A DNA stretch of 6,181 bases from Oscillospiraceae bacterium (GCA_003519645.1 DOWI01000342.1:6826-13006); one strand, 5' to 3'. Shown: positions 1-6,181, numbered from the stretch's first letter. Made by a program: numbers and translations. Notes: generated by a model from the sequence alone, not told the origin.

Positions 1-617
1 ATGCAAAGCTCGATATATCGATCCTTCTTCATATCAGAGTTGTCGGCAACAAAACCGGCAATACGCTCCTGCATCCTTTGAAAATAGGTAAATGTCTGAG
101 GAACGCCCAAAGTCAGGCCGGTCATTCGTACCGGGTGAAGCGTCATGGTTGCTGTGGGAGCGATAAAAGAACGCTTGGCGGCAACCGCAAGCGGTACCCC
201 AATTGAATGACCACCTCCGAGAACCAAGGAAACCGTCGGCTTTTTCATACCTGCAATCAGTTCAGCAATTGCCAGTCCGGCTTCAATATCCCCACCCACT
301 GTATTCAGTAAAATCAAAAGTCCTTCGATAACCGGACTTTCCTCAATTGCAACAATTTGAGGAATCAGATGCTCATACTTTGTGGATTTACTATTCTGGG
401 GCAGAAGGTAATGTCCTTCAACCTGCCCGATAATCGTCAGACAGTGGACAATATGCCGTCCGTTGTTGGTCGTTACAGAGCCTGTATCTGTAAGCTGGCC
501 TAACTGCCTGCGAAGCTCCTCCGCTTCGGGCATTTCCTGCTGGGGAGAACCCTGATCGCCCTGCTCATCCGGATTCTGATCATTATCTCCGTCTATATTA
601 TTCTCATATTTACACAT
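1..617 (-). CDS. tepA: TepA-like ClpP-family serine protease, 3' end beyond window
   Basis: Partial gene: the first 205 codons are present and the frame is still open at base 1. The product belongs to the ClpP/crotonase-fold serine peptidases and most resembles the translocation-enhancing protein TepA (YmfB) of Firmicutes, a cytoplasmic protein. Seen in the sequence: an acidic, Asn/Gln-rich, probably disordered N-terminus (about residues 3-38); a strand-turn [15 protein letters not shown] with the oxyanion-type GGD at 108-110; the nucleophile Ser138 in [11 protein letters not shown]; and the catalytic His161 in MTLHPVRM. The Ser-His spacing of 23 is close to the 25 of ClpP. The third catalytic residue would lie beyond the window. 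No signal peptide is present. Two in-frame ATGs (623 and 617) follow the AAAAGGAGG site; 617 was chosen because its 9-base spacing is workable while 623 leaves only 3. In Bacillus, tepA lies next to the DNA translocase gene spoIIIE/ftsK, so that gene may follow below base 1 (inference). Confidence 0.88.
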   Translation of the reverse strand, partial: MCKYENNIDGDNDQNPDEQGDQGSPQQEMPEAEELRRQLGQLTDTGSVTTNNGRHIVHCLTIIGQVEGHYLLPQNSKSTKYEHLIPQIVAIEESPVIEGLLILLNTVGGDIEAGLAIAELIAGMKKPTVSLVLGGGHSIGVPLAVAAKRSFIAPTATMTLHPVRMTGLTLGVPQTFTYFQRMQERIAGFVADNSDMKKDRYIELC

Positions 618-626
618 GCTCATCTG

Positions 627-635
627 CCTCCTTTT
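627..635 (-). promoter_or_regulatory. Ribosome binding site of tepA
   Basis: AAAAGGAGG read on the minus strand. The GGAGG core ends 9 bases before the ATG at 617 and only 3 bases before the ATG at 623, which favours the downstream start. The 77-83 bases between this gene and the dehydratase-like gene before it contain no hairpin terminator and no convincing promoter, so read-through from the upstream operon is possible. Confidence 0.75.
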
Positions 636-700
636 CAACTAGTATTACCCGAAAAGGAACCAGAATATGCGATTTAAAGATATTGCGTTTGGGTTACCGT

Positions 701-2035
701 TTAGTTATCAGCCGAGACAACATCTTTTGATTGGGGCGCATCCGTACTGCGCTTCAAGTTATGTCTCAAACCTCTTTCAGCCATTTTAGCGTTTGCAAGC
801 ATAAGCTTAATACGATTTTCTTGATTAATTTGTGTAGCGCCGGGATCGTAGTCAATCGTTACAATATTTGCCTGCGGCAGATTATCCTTAATCTTACGAA
901 TCATGCCCTTGCCCACAACGTGGTTCGGCAGGCAGCCAAATGGCTGCGTACAAACAATATTGTTAATGCCCGAATCAATCAGCTCCAGCATTTCCCCTGT
1001 AAGCAGCCATCCCTCGCCCATTTTATTGCCGTATCCGAGATACTCTCCCGCAAGCTTTTTAAGATGATCGAAGGTACAGGGGGCACGAAACTCGGGATAA
1101 CGCCTCACGGCAGCAATCATATCTGCCTGTAGCCGTTTAATATACCTTTCAAGGAATCCCGCCCCGACATAGGTTGCCAGTTTTCCGCCATACAGCTTAT
1201 GATCCTCAACACGGTTATCGCATTTGAAGATAATAAAATCTGTCAAGCCGGGCACAACCGGTTCACAGTCTTCCGAACGAAGGAACTCCTCAAGATTGTT
1301 GTTTCCAAGAGGGGCATATTTAATATAGATTTCGCCTACGATGCCAACCCGCACTTTTGGTACGCGGTTGAGCGGGATGGAAGCAAAATCATCCACAATC
1401 AAATTGAAATTCTCACGGATATGCGCCGATTTAAAGCTTCCTTTACCCTTAAATTCATCCGTCAAGCGTTTTACCCATTTTTCAATACGGCGGTCGGTTT
1501 CACCTTCTATGATTTCATAAGGCCTACATTGATTTGCCATAAGAACAATCAGATCACCGTAAATCATAGAATACGCCATCTGTCGTATTTTTTTAAAATT
1601 TAAAGAAAATCCGGGGTTTTTTTCCAGACCCGAAAGATTAACCGAAACCACTGGAATATAGTCATATCCCGCTCTGTGCAAAGCCTTGCGAAGCAGATGA
1701 ATATAATTCGACGCGCGGCAACCACCGCCGGTCTGGGTGATTAAAAGTCCCAGCTTGTGGGGATCGTATTTCCCGCTTTTTACGGCATCAATCAGCTGAC
1801 CAATGACCAATAGTGCAGGATAGCATGTATCGTTATGAACATATTTCAGACCTTCGTCTACAATGCCGCGGTGATTGGTTGTCAACATATCGATTTTATA
1901 TCCGTGTAGTTCAAAAATATGCTTTAGCATAACAAAATGCACAGGCAGCATCTGGGGCATAAGCAGGGTGTATTCCTGCTTCATCTCCTCGGTAAAAAGC
2001 AGGCGTCCCTGTTTGGTATATACAAGTTCGGCCAT
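701..2035 (-). CDS. 2-hydroxyacyl-CoA dehydratase/benzoyl-CoA reductase-like subunit (HgdB-like)
   Basis: A 444-residue soluble protein related to the D-component (HgdA/HgdB fold) of 2-hydroxyglutaryl-CoA dehydratase, of the uncharacterised branch that accompanies tandem activase proteins (COG3581-like, from memory). Enzymes of this superfamily use an iron-sulfur cluster, charged by an ATP-dependent activase, for difficult low-potential reductions or dehydrations. Candidate cluster cysteines are C71 (NDTCYPALL), C106 (TGGGCRASNY), C170 (NQCRPYE), C362 and C368 (CTQPFGCLPNHV). C71 and C368 sit in contexts matching C711 and C921 of the upstream gene's product, so the two proteins share a homologous domain. 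The C-terminal 20 or so residues are hydrophilic and probably disordered. The ATG has a good AAAGGAG site 7 bases away, overlapping the preceding stop codon; only 12 bases separate the two genes, indicating one operon and coupled translation. Substrate unknown. Family confidence is high; catalytic function is inference. Confidence 0.85.
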   Translation of the reverse strand: MAELVYTKQGRLLFTEEMKQEYTLLMPQMLPVHFVMLKHIFELHGYKIDMLTTNHRGIVDEGLKYVHNDTCYPALLVIGQLIDAVKSGKYDPHKLGLLITQTGGGCRASNYIHLLRKALHRAGYDYIPVVSVNLSGLEKNPGFSLNFKKIRQMAYSMIYGDLIVLMANQCRPYEIIEGETDRRIEKWVKRLTDEFKGKGSFKSAHIRENFNLIVDDFASIPLNRVPKVRVGIVGEIYIKYAPLGNNNLEEFLRSEDCEPVVPGLTDFIIFKCDNRVEDHKLYGGKLATYVGAGFLERYIKRLQADMIAAVRRYPEFRAPCTFDHLKKLAGEYLGYGNKMGEGWLLTGEMLELIDSGINNIVCTQPFGCLPNHVVGKGMIRKIKDNLPQANIVTIDYDPGATQINQENRIKLMLANAKMAERGLRHNLKRSTDAPQSKDVVSADN

Positions 2036-2042
2036 TGGTATT

Positions 2043-2049
2043 CTCCTTT
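2043..2049 (-). promoter_or_regulatory. Ribosome binding site overlapping the upstream stop codon
   Basis: AAAGGAG on the minus strand, with GGAG ending 7 bases before the ATG at 2035. Its first two A residues are the last two bases of the TAA stop codon (2050-2048) of the activase gene. Ribosomes terminating there would sit on the next gene's start site, a layout typical of translational coupling and of subunits made in fixed ratio. Confidence 0.8.
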
Positions 2050-4972
2050 ATTTAACCTCACCGCGAGCCTCTATTGCCGCCAAGAGGCTTCGAATGCGGA
2101 TTCGAACCGCCCCGAGGTTGTTGATTTCATCAATTTTAAGCTGAGTGTAAAGCTTATTGCCTTCCTCGAGAATGGTGCGCACCTCATCTGTGGTAATGGC
2201 ATCAATGCCACAGCCGAAAGATACAAGCTGGACCAACTGCATGTCGGGCTGGGTTGTAACATAGTCGGCGGCACTGTATAGTCTGCTGTGATAAGTCCAT
2301 TGATTCAGAACATTAACAGGACGGCGTGGCTGCCGATATGCAACCGCATCTTCGGAGACAACAACCAGCCCAAAGGATGATATCAGCGAATCAATTCCAT
2401 GGTTTATTTCCGGGTCGGCATGGTACGGACGTCCTGCAAGAACAATGATCTGATTCCCGTTCTCCCGAGCTTCCTCAATCATTCGCTCGCCTTTTTCGTG
2501 CAGCATTCTGAGGTATGCATTATATGCATTATATGCCGCTTTGGAAGCGGCCTTGGTTTCGGCTGCCGGGATTCCAAAAATCTCGTTAAAGTAAGCAGCA
2601 GCTTTTTTCGCAAAGTCGCGTGGCCGGTGCATACCGAAATATGGGTTAAGGTAACGTACCTTTTTGAGACCGCTGACATTTGCATCAAGCAGCTCTGGAT
2701 AATATGCCACAACCGGACAGTTATAATGATTATCTCCCTTGCCTTCGTCAAAGTTATATGGCAGACACGGATAAAATATTGCGTCAACATCCATCTCAAG
2801 CAGCTTTTCAATGTGTCCATGTATCAGCTTTGCCGGATAGCATACCGTATCTGATGGGATGGTATGCTGACCGCAGGAGTAAAGCGAACGGGAGGATTCG
2901 GGAGACAAAACAATCTCAAACCCCAGTTTGGTAAAAAATGTATACCAAAAAGGCAGATTTTCAAACAGATTCAGCGCCATCGGCAAACCGATTCTGCCCC
3001 GGTGGTTCTCCCCACCCTCCAACGAACGGAGATAGTCATATTTCCATTTAATCAGGTTTGGGAGCCCTGTATTCTTGCCTTTGCCGAGGGGCCGTTCGCA
3101 TCGGTTGCCCGAAATATAGCGCCTACCAACACCAAATGTGTTGATAGTAAGATGACAGTTGTTGCCGCAAAGCCCGCACTGGGACGACTTGGTGTTATGC
3201 TTGAACGCTTCTAGCTCATCCATGCTTAAAATCGAGCTTTTTTCAAGTTGCAGCGAGCGTGCCGCAAGCGCGGCACCGTAAGCGCCCATAATTCCTGCAA
3301 TTGTCGGGCGGATCACTTCTGCACCCAATTCCAGCTCAAAGCTGCGAAGAACCGCATCATTTAGAAAAGTACCGCCCTGAACGACAATATGCTGTCCAAG
3401 TTCTGAAGGACTGGACGCACGGATAACCTTATAAATCGCATTTTTTACAATACTGATGGAAAGCCCTGCCGAAATGTCGTCAACGCCTGCACCTTCTTTT
3501 TGTGCCTGCTTGACCGAGGAGTTCATAAACACCGTACAGCGTGAACCAAGGTCAACCGGCTTTTCGGCAAATAGACCAATCTTTGCAAAATCGGCGATAG
3601 AATAATCAAGTGCTTTGGCAAAGGTTTCAATAAATGAGCCGCAGCCAGACGAACAAGCTTCGTTGAGAAGAATGCTGTCGATTGCGCCATTGCGTATTTT
3701 AAAACACTTCATATCTTGACCGCCGATGTCGATAATAAAATCAACCTGGGGATTAAAATGTGCCGCCGCATCATAATGCGCCACCGTTTCAACCAGGCCA
3801 AAATCTATATTAAATGCGTTTTTGATCAAATCCTCGCCATATCCCGTAGCCGCGCTGCCCTTGATGATGATGCGATCCCCAAAACGACTGTATATCTCCT
3901 TAAGCTGTTCCAGCACCACCGCAACAGGATTGCCACCGTTCGAAGCATAGTATGTATACAACATACCGCCGTCAGGTGTGATAAGAACCAACTTGGTGGT
4001 GGTAGACCCCGCGTCAATGCCGAGATATGCGTCTCCATGGTAGGCATCTGCGTCAATCATAGGCGGACAATAGGCATTATGACGGGAAGTAAAGGCTTGA
4101 TATTCTTCCTTTGATTTAAATAGTGGAGGAAGTGTGTTGGTTGTATTTTTCTGAGTCGAAGCACTTTGAATCTTCCGAAGAACATCGTCAAATTCCATCG
4201 GTTCGGTATTTCCTGAATATACGGCCGCGCCGACTGCAACAAACACATCCGCATTATCGGGGAAAACAGCTTGTTCGGAATTGAGTTTCAGTGTTTCCAT
4301 AAATCGTTTACGCAGACCGCTAAAGAAAAATAACGGACCCCCGAGAAACAAAACATTCCCTTTGATTTCCCGTCCTTGTGCCAAACCGGAAATTGTCTGG
4401 TTGACAACCGCTTGAAAGATACTTGCTGCAATATCTTCCTTTCTAGCACCCTGATTCAGCAGCGGCTGAATATCGGTTTTAGCAAAAACTCCGCATCGGG
4501 AAGCAATAGAGTAAAGCTTTTCATACCGTTCGCTCAGGATGTTCAGTTCCTCGGGCGTAACGTTGAGAAGGGTTGCCATCTGGTCAATAAACGCACCTGT
4601 ACCACCCGCACAGGAACCGTTCATTCGTTCCTCCAGACCGCCGGTGAAAAATATGATTTTGGCATCCTCGCCGCCAAGTTCGACTACAACATCCGTAAAC
4701 GGATAAAACCGCTCGACAGCTCCCGCAGTGGCAAATACCTCTTGCACAAATTCCAAATCGGCAGCCTTGGCTACACCGAGCCCGGCCGAACCTGTTACGG
4801 CAACCTGAACTTTGCTTCCGCTGAGCTTCGAATTGAGCTGTTCCAGCATTTCGGCGGTTTTTTCACGAACCTTGGACATATGCCTTTCATAAGTTCTGAA
4901 TATGACTTCATCCTGATCGTTCAATAAAACCACCTTAACAGTGGTTGACCCAATATCTATTCCAATACGCAA
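2048..4972 (-). CDS. Tandem acyl-CoA dehydratase activase with C-terminal dehydratase-like domain
   Basis: 974 residues from a TTG start. Domain 1 (about 1-255) and domain 2 (about 315-573) are BadF/BadG/BcrA/BcrD-type ASKHA ATPases. Their phosphate-binding motifs are GIDIGSTTVK (4-13) and GIDAGSTTTK (318-327), followed by ELGGEDAK (98-105) and DIGGQDMK (415-422). Each keeps the cysteine pair that holds the bridging [4Fe-4S] cluster in HgdC: C121/C160 and C440/C479, both 39 apart. A four-cysteine motif follows (C599, C602, C606, C625), perhaps a second metal site. Residues 655-974 form a DUF2229/HgdB-like region with C711 (DTVCYPAKL), C736 and C921 (SFGCGID), homologous to the next gene's product. 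The expected role is ATP-driven electron transfer to a dehydratase- or reductase-like site in the cytoplasm; the substrate is unknown. The TTG was chosen because AGGAGG lies 7 bases upstream and the protein then begins directly at the ATPase fold. An in-frame ATG at 5062 falls inside the -10 box and lacks a ribosome binding site. First gene of an operon with the 444-residue gene. Confidence 0.88.
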   Translation of the reverse strand: MRIGIDIGSTTVKVVLLNDQDEVIFRTYERHMSKVREKTAEMLEQLNSKLSGSKVQVAVTGSAGLGVAKAADLEFVQEVFATAGAVERFYPFTDVVVELGGEDAKIIFFTGGLEERMNGSCAGGTGAFIDQMATLLNVTPEELNILSERYEKLYSIASRCGVFAKTDIQPLLNQGARKEDIAASIFQAVVNQTISGLAQGREIKGNVLFLGGPLFFFSGLRKRFMETLKLNSEQAVFPDNADVFVAVGAAVYSGNTEPMEFDDVLRKIQSASTQKNTTNTLPPLFKSKEEYQAFTSRHNAYCPPMIDADAYHGDAYLGIDAGSTTTKLVLITPDGGMLYTYYASNGGNPVAVVLEQLKEIYSRFGDRIIIKGSAATGYGEDLIKNAFNIDFGLVETVAHYDAAAHFNPQVDFIIDIGGQDMKCFKIRNGAIDSILLNEACSSGCGSFIETFAKALDYSIADFAKIGLFAEKPVDLGSRCTVFMNSSVKQAQKEGAGVDDISAGLSISIVKNAIYKVIRASSPSELGQHIVVQGGTFLNDAVLRSFELELGAEVIRPTIAGIMGAYGAALAARSLQLEKSSILSMDELEAFKHNTKSSQCGLCGNNCHLTINTFGVGRRYISGNRCERPLGKGKNTGLPNLIKWKYDYLRSLEGGENHRGRIGLPMALNLFENLPFWYTFFTKLGFEIVLSPESSRSLYSCGQHTIPSDTVCYPAKLIHGHIEKLLEMDVDAIFYPCLPYNFDEGKGDNHYNCPVVAYYPELLDANVSGLKKVRYLNPYFGMHRPRDFAKKAAAYFNEIFGIPAAETKAASKAAYNAYNAYLRMLHEKGERMIEEARENGNQIIVLAGRPYHADPEINHGIDSLISSFGLVVVSEDAVAYRQPRRPVNVLNQWTYHSRLYSAADYVTTQPDMQLVQLVSFGCGIDAITTDEVRTILEEGNKLYTQLKIDEINNLGAVRIRIRSLLAAIEARGEVK
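2514..2536 (-). repeat. Short in-frame 9-base tandem repeat (2.6 copies) within the activase gene
   Basis: The plus-strand unit TATGCATTA occurs twice in full and then in part. On the minus strand it encodes alternating Ala-Tyr-Asn triplets (AYNAYNAY, residues 813-820) in an alanine-rich, probably helical linker of the C-terminal half. The unit is a multiple of three, so copy-number change would add or remove three residues without breaking the frame. Confidence 0.7.
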
Positions 4973-4979
4973 ATTGGAG

Positions 4980-4985
4980 CCTCCT
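4980..4985 (-). promoter_or_regulatory. Ribosome binding site that fixes the TTG start of the activase gene
   Basis: A full AGGAGG on the minus strand, 7 bases (CTCCAAT) before the TTG at 4972. It is the only good site near the N-terminus and decides the start in favour of TTG over the ATG at 5062. The stretch GGACCTC at 5027-5021 could pair with GAGGCTCC (4983-4976) with one bulged base, partly covering this site (inference). Confidence 0.82.
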
Positions 4986-5060
4986 AACAAGATATATACG
5001 CCTGAACTAAAAACACAAATGAGGTCCTGTAATTGGGCGAATTTTTCTGATATGCTTTTC

Positions 5061-5089
5061 ATTATATCATTTCAGAAATAAAAGGGCAA
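5061..5089 (-). promoter_or_regulatory. Sigma-A-type promoter of the activase operon
   Basis: Read on the minus strand, TTGCCC (5089-5084, four of six matches to TTGACA) is followed after exactly 17 bases by a perfect TATAAT (5066-5061). Transcription should start near 5054, giving a leader of about 80 bases before the TTG start at 4972. The promoter lies downstream of the terminator of the preceding kinase-like gene, so the two-gene operon has its own transcription start. Confidence 0.8.
5069..5079. promoter_or_regulatory. Possible operator: 11-base palindrome in the promoter spacer
   Basis: ATTTC-T-GAAAT (minus strand) is a perfect palindrome around one central base, placed between the -35 and -10 boxes, where a bound repressor would block RNA polymerase. 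The bases around it add TGATAT/ATATCA arms (5069-5064 and 5053-5048) spanning the -10 box. AT-rich DNA makes short palindromes by chance and no regulator gene is visible here, so this is only a candidate. Confidence 0.3.
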
Positions 5090-5099
5090 GAAAAACTAC

Positions 5100-5130
5100 C
5101 CCGGCATGTTTGCTACTATCTGTGCCCGGC
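5100..5130 (-). repeat. Short GC-rich direct repeat upstream of the promoter
   Basis: GCCGGG occurs at 5130-5125 and again at 5105-5100 on the minus strand, 25 bases apart, with the nearer copy ending about 10 bases before the -35 box. Both are followed by GTAG at differing distances. The GC-rich hexamers stand out in an AT-rich spacer, and the position would suit an activator site. Only six bases match, so chance is a real alternative. Confidence 0.25.
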
Positions 5131-5158
5131 TTATTTGCCATTATATGCGAAAGATAAC

Positions 5159-5197
5159 GAAAGAGCGCTTATTTCAAAGTGAAATAAGCGCTCTTTC
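5159..5197 (-). terminator. Hairpin terminator of the kinase-like gene
   Basis: A perfect 17-base-pair inverted repeat (arms 5159-5175 and 5181-5197) around a 5-base loop, 22 bases after the stop codon of the kinase-like gene. The arms begin GAAAGAGCGC and end GCGCTCTTTC. On the minus strand the 3' arm ends in CUCUUUC and runs into GUUAUCUUU, so the U-rich stretch is interrupted rather than a clean run. It separates this gene from the activase promoter. Confidence 0.8.
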
Positions 5198-5219
5198 TAT
5201 TTAAGAGGTAGTAGCAGTC

Positions 5220-6181
5220 TTATTTAATTGCCGGCAGACCTGCGGCTGCCACGCTTTGGCCTACGCGACGGCTTTTTTCGTCAGGCAACACAATATTGAT
5301 GTTAAGCTCCGGATATTCTTCTGCAAGAACCGCGCGGCAGCGCTCAAGCATCCGCTCTCCTCCTTTTCCGGAGGTAACACGTCCCAGTAAAAGAAGATGC
5401 TTTATATTGTAGAATCTGGCGTAAAGCGGTAATGTATGTCCCAGATAACAACCAATAGAATCGTAGATTGCAAGTGCAGACTCCATGTCCTGTTCAGCAA
5501 GCTTCTGTACTTCTTTGAGCTTTTCTGCCTGCGTCAGATTCTCGCCGAGCGATATACCGGCCTTCGGCGGAAGTTTTACAACCCCGTCCTGTGAAAAATA
5601 TTTCACGCCGCATCCGATATCACCGGACCATTCATCCTCCATCGCTTGGGAATGGGCATCTACAGGCGCAAACGCCAGCTCATTCAACCAGCCTGTAATG
5701 TTTCCGTCCTTCGCAACATATCCCACCGCTTCACTGGTCCCCATTGCTATACCCAGTACACCTGTATCGTTTAAATCCATCGCACCCGCCAGCGCCGTTA
5801 CATCACCGTCATTGGCGACTGTAAAAGGAACCTCTCCGATTTCACGGCATGCCCGCACATATATGTTTTTTACCTTGGCATCAAACTGGTCCTTCGGTAC
5901 TTTTAAAAACAGCGAAGCCAGCATGGTTCTGTTATTGACATATATCCCCGCCGAGCTGATACCAATCGCATCCACCCTAGGAAGCTTGGAGGCGGCGGTT
6001 TTCATCGCCGTTACAATTTCATTGAAATGGTAATCGGGGTCGGTGGTTGTTTTGGGTGACCAAACCACCTCTTCACTGTACAGAACCTCACCGTCCATGA
6101 CGGCAGATACCTTGCGGTCACTTCCGCCGGCATCAAACCCTATGCGGCATCCGTCCATATGCCCGCCCAAGGGTTTGGAAC
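5220..6181 (-). CDS. ROK/sugar-kinase-like ASKHA ATPase, 5' end probably beyond window
   Basis: C-terminal portion of a protein with the actin/sugar kinase/Hsp70 ATPase fold, closest to ROK-type kinases. Numbering from the TTG at 6170, the motifs are: phosphate-1 GFDAGGSDRK (11-20); ANDGDVTALAGA (119-130) with D121 matching the ROK catalytic aspartate; phosphate-2 GIAMGTSEAVG (140-150); and an adenosine-type glycine motif LLGRVTSGKGG (261-271). The CxCGxxGC zinc motif of classical ROK sugar kinases is absent, so the substrate is uncertain; a glucokinase call would go too far. The frame stays open to base 6181, reading S-K-P before the TTG. Neither the TTG (6170) nor the ATG (6158) has a ribosome binding site, so the true start is probably upstream and an N-terminal extension is missing. 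The gene ends 22 bases before a strong terminator and is transcribed separately from the activase operon. A functional link to that operon is unproven. Confidence 0.8.
   Translation of the reverse strand, partial: SKPLGGHMDGCRIGFDAGGSDRKVSAVMDGEVLYSEEVVWSPKTTTDPDYHFNEIVTAMKTAASKLPRVDAIGISSAGIYVNNRTMLASLFLKVPKDQFDAKVKNIYVRACREIGEVPFTVANDGDVTALAGAMDLNDTGVLGIAMGTSEAVGYVAKDGNITGWLNELAFAPVDAHSQAMEDEWSGDIGCGVKYFSQDGVVKLPPKAGISLGENLTQAEKLKEVQKLAEQDMESALAIYDSIGCYLGHTLPLYARFYNIKHLLLLGRVTSGKGGERMLERCRAVLAEEYPELNINIVLPDEKSRRVGQSVAAAGLPAIK

Noticed and set aside
624..700. Possible promoter or terminator between the dehydratase-like gene and tepA
   Set aside because: TAATAC appears as a weak -10 candidate, but the matching -35 position reads GCATAT. 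No stem followed by a U run exists here, and GGTNACC-type symmetry is too short to count.
4376..4927. Plus-strand open frame of 183 codons opposite the activase gene
   Set aside because: It lies wholly inside a clearly conserved minus-strand gene, its product resembles no family I know, and I saw no ribosome binding site for it. The other plus-strand frames (such as 731-1132, 1199-1603, 2399-2854, 3716-4114) are shadows for the same reasons.
2048..4972. Calling the activase a specific enzyme such as 2-hydroxyglutaryl-CoA dehydratase or benzoyl-CoA reductase activator
   Set aside because: The characterised activases are single-domain proteins encoded beside substrate-specific genes. This tandem, fused form lacks such neighbours in the window, so a specific substrate cannot be supported.
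5140..5145. A second TATAAT upstream of the operon promoter, minus strand
   Set aside because: At a 17-base spacing the -35 position reads GCGCTC and falls within the terminator hairpin, so it lacks a usable -35 box. The promoter at 5089-5061 is far better.
5485..6033. Plus-strand open frame of 182 codons opposite the kinase-like gene
   Set aside because: The product is Ser/Pro/Ala-rich low-complexity sequence as expected from the complement of a coding strand, while the minus strand shows intact ATPase motifs throughout.

Overview
The window looks like chromosomal DNA of an anaerobic Gram-positive bacterium, probably of class Clostridia. This rests on a TepA-type ClpP-like protease, strong AGGAGG-type ribosome binding sites, a TTG start codon, a sigma-A-type promoter with a perfect TATAAT box, and a large protein of the oxygen-sensitive 2-hydroxyacyl-CoA dehydratase activase class. 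I cannot place the genus. All four real genes lie on the minus strand, so transcription runs from high to low coordinates.

In transcription order: (1) 6181-5220 is the C-terminal part of a sugar-kinase/ROK-like ATPase (ASKHA fold), open to the window edge and closed by a strong hairpin terminator at 5197-5159. (2) A 247-base spacer (5219-4973) holds that terminator and then a clear promoter (-35 at 5089-5084, -10 at 5066-5061). (3) 4972-2048 is a 974-residue protein with two tandem BadF/BadG/BcrA/BcrD-type ATPase domains, a four-cysteine motif and a C-terminal dehydratase-like region. (4) 2035-701 is a 444-residue dehydratase-like protein whose ribosome binding site overlaps the stop codon of gene 3. 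(5) From 617 to beyond base 1 lies the N-terminal 205 residues of the TepA protease, 83 bases after gene 4 ends and with its own ribosome binding site.

Genes 3 and 4 are the core of the window. Together they carry everything expected of an ATP-driven electron-injection system of the 2-hydroxyglutaryl-CoA dehydratase / benzoyl-CoA reductase kind. There are two activase domains, each with the cluster-binding cysteine pair spaced 39 residues apart, and two homologous dehydratase-like halves, one at the C-terminus of gene 3 and one forming gene 4. Their summed length (about 1,418 residues) is close to that of single-chain fused versions I recall from other bacteria. The family is known but, to my knowledge, its substrate is not established. 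No CoA-transferase, acyl-CoA dehydrogenase or electron-transfer flavoprotein gene is visible here to hint at one.

No tRNA, rRNA, CRISPR array, insertion sequence or prophage signal was seen. The plus strand has no credible gene.
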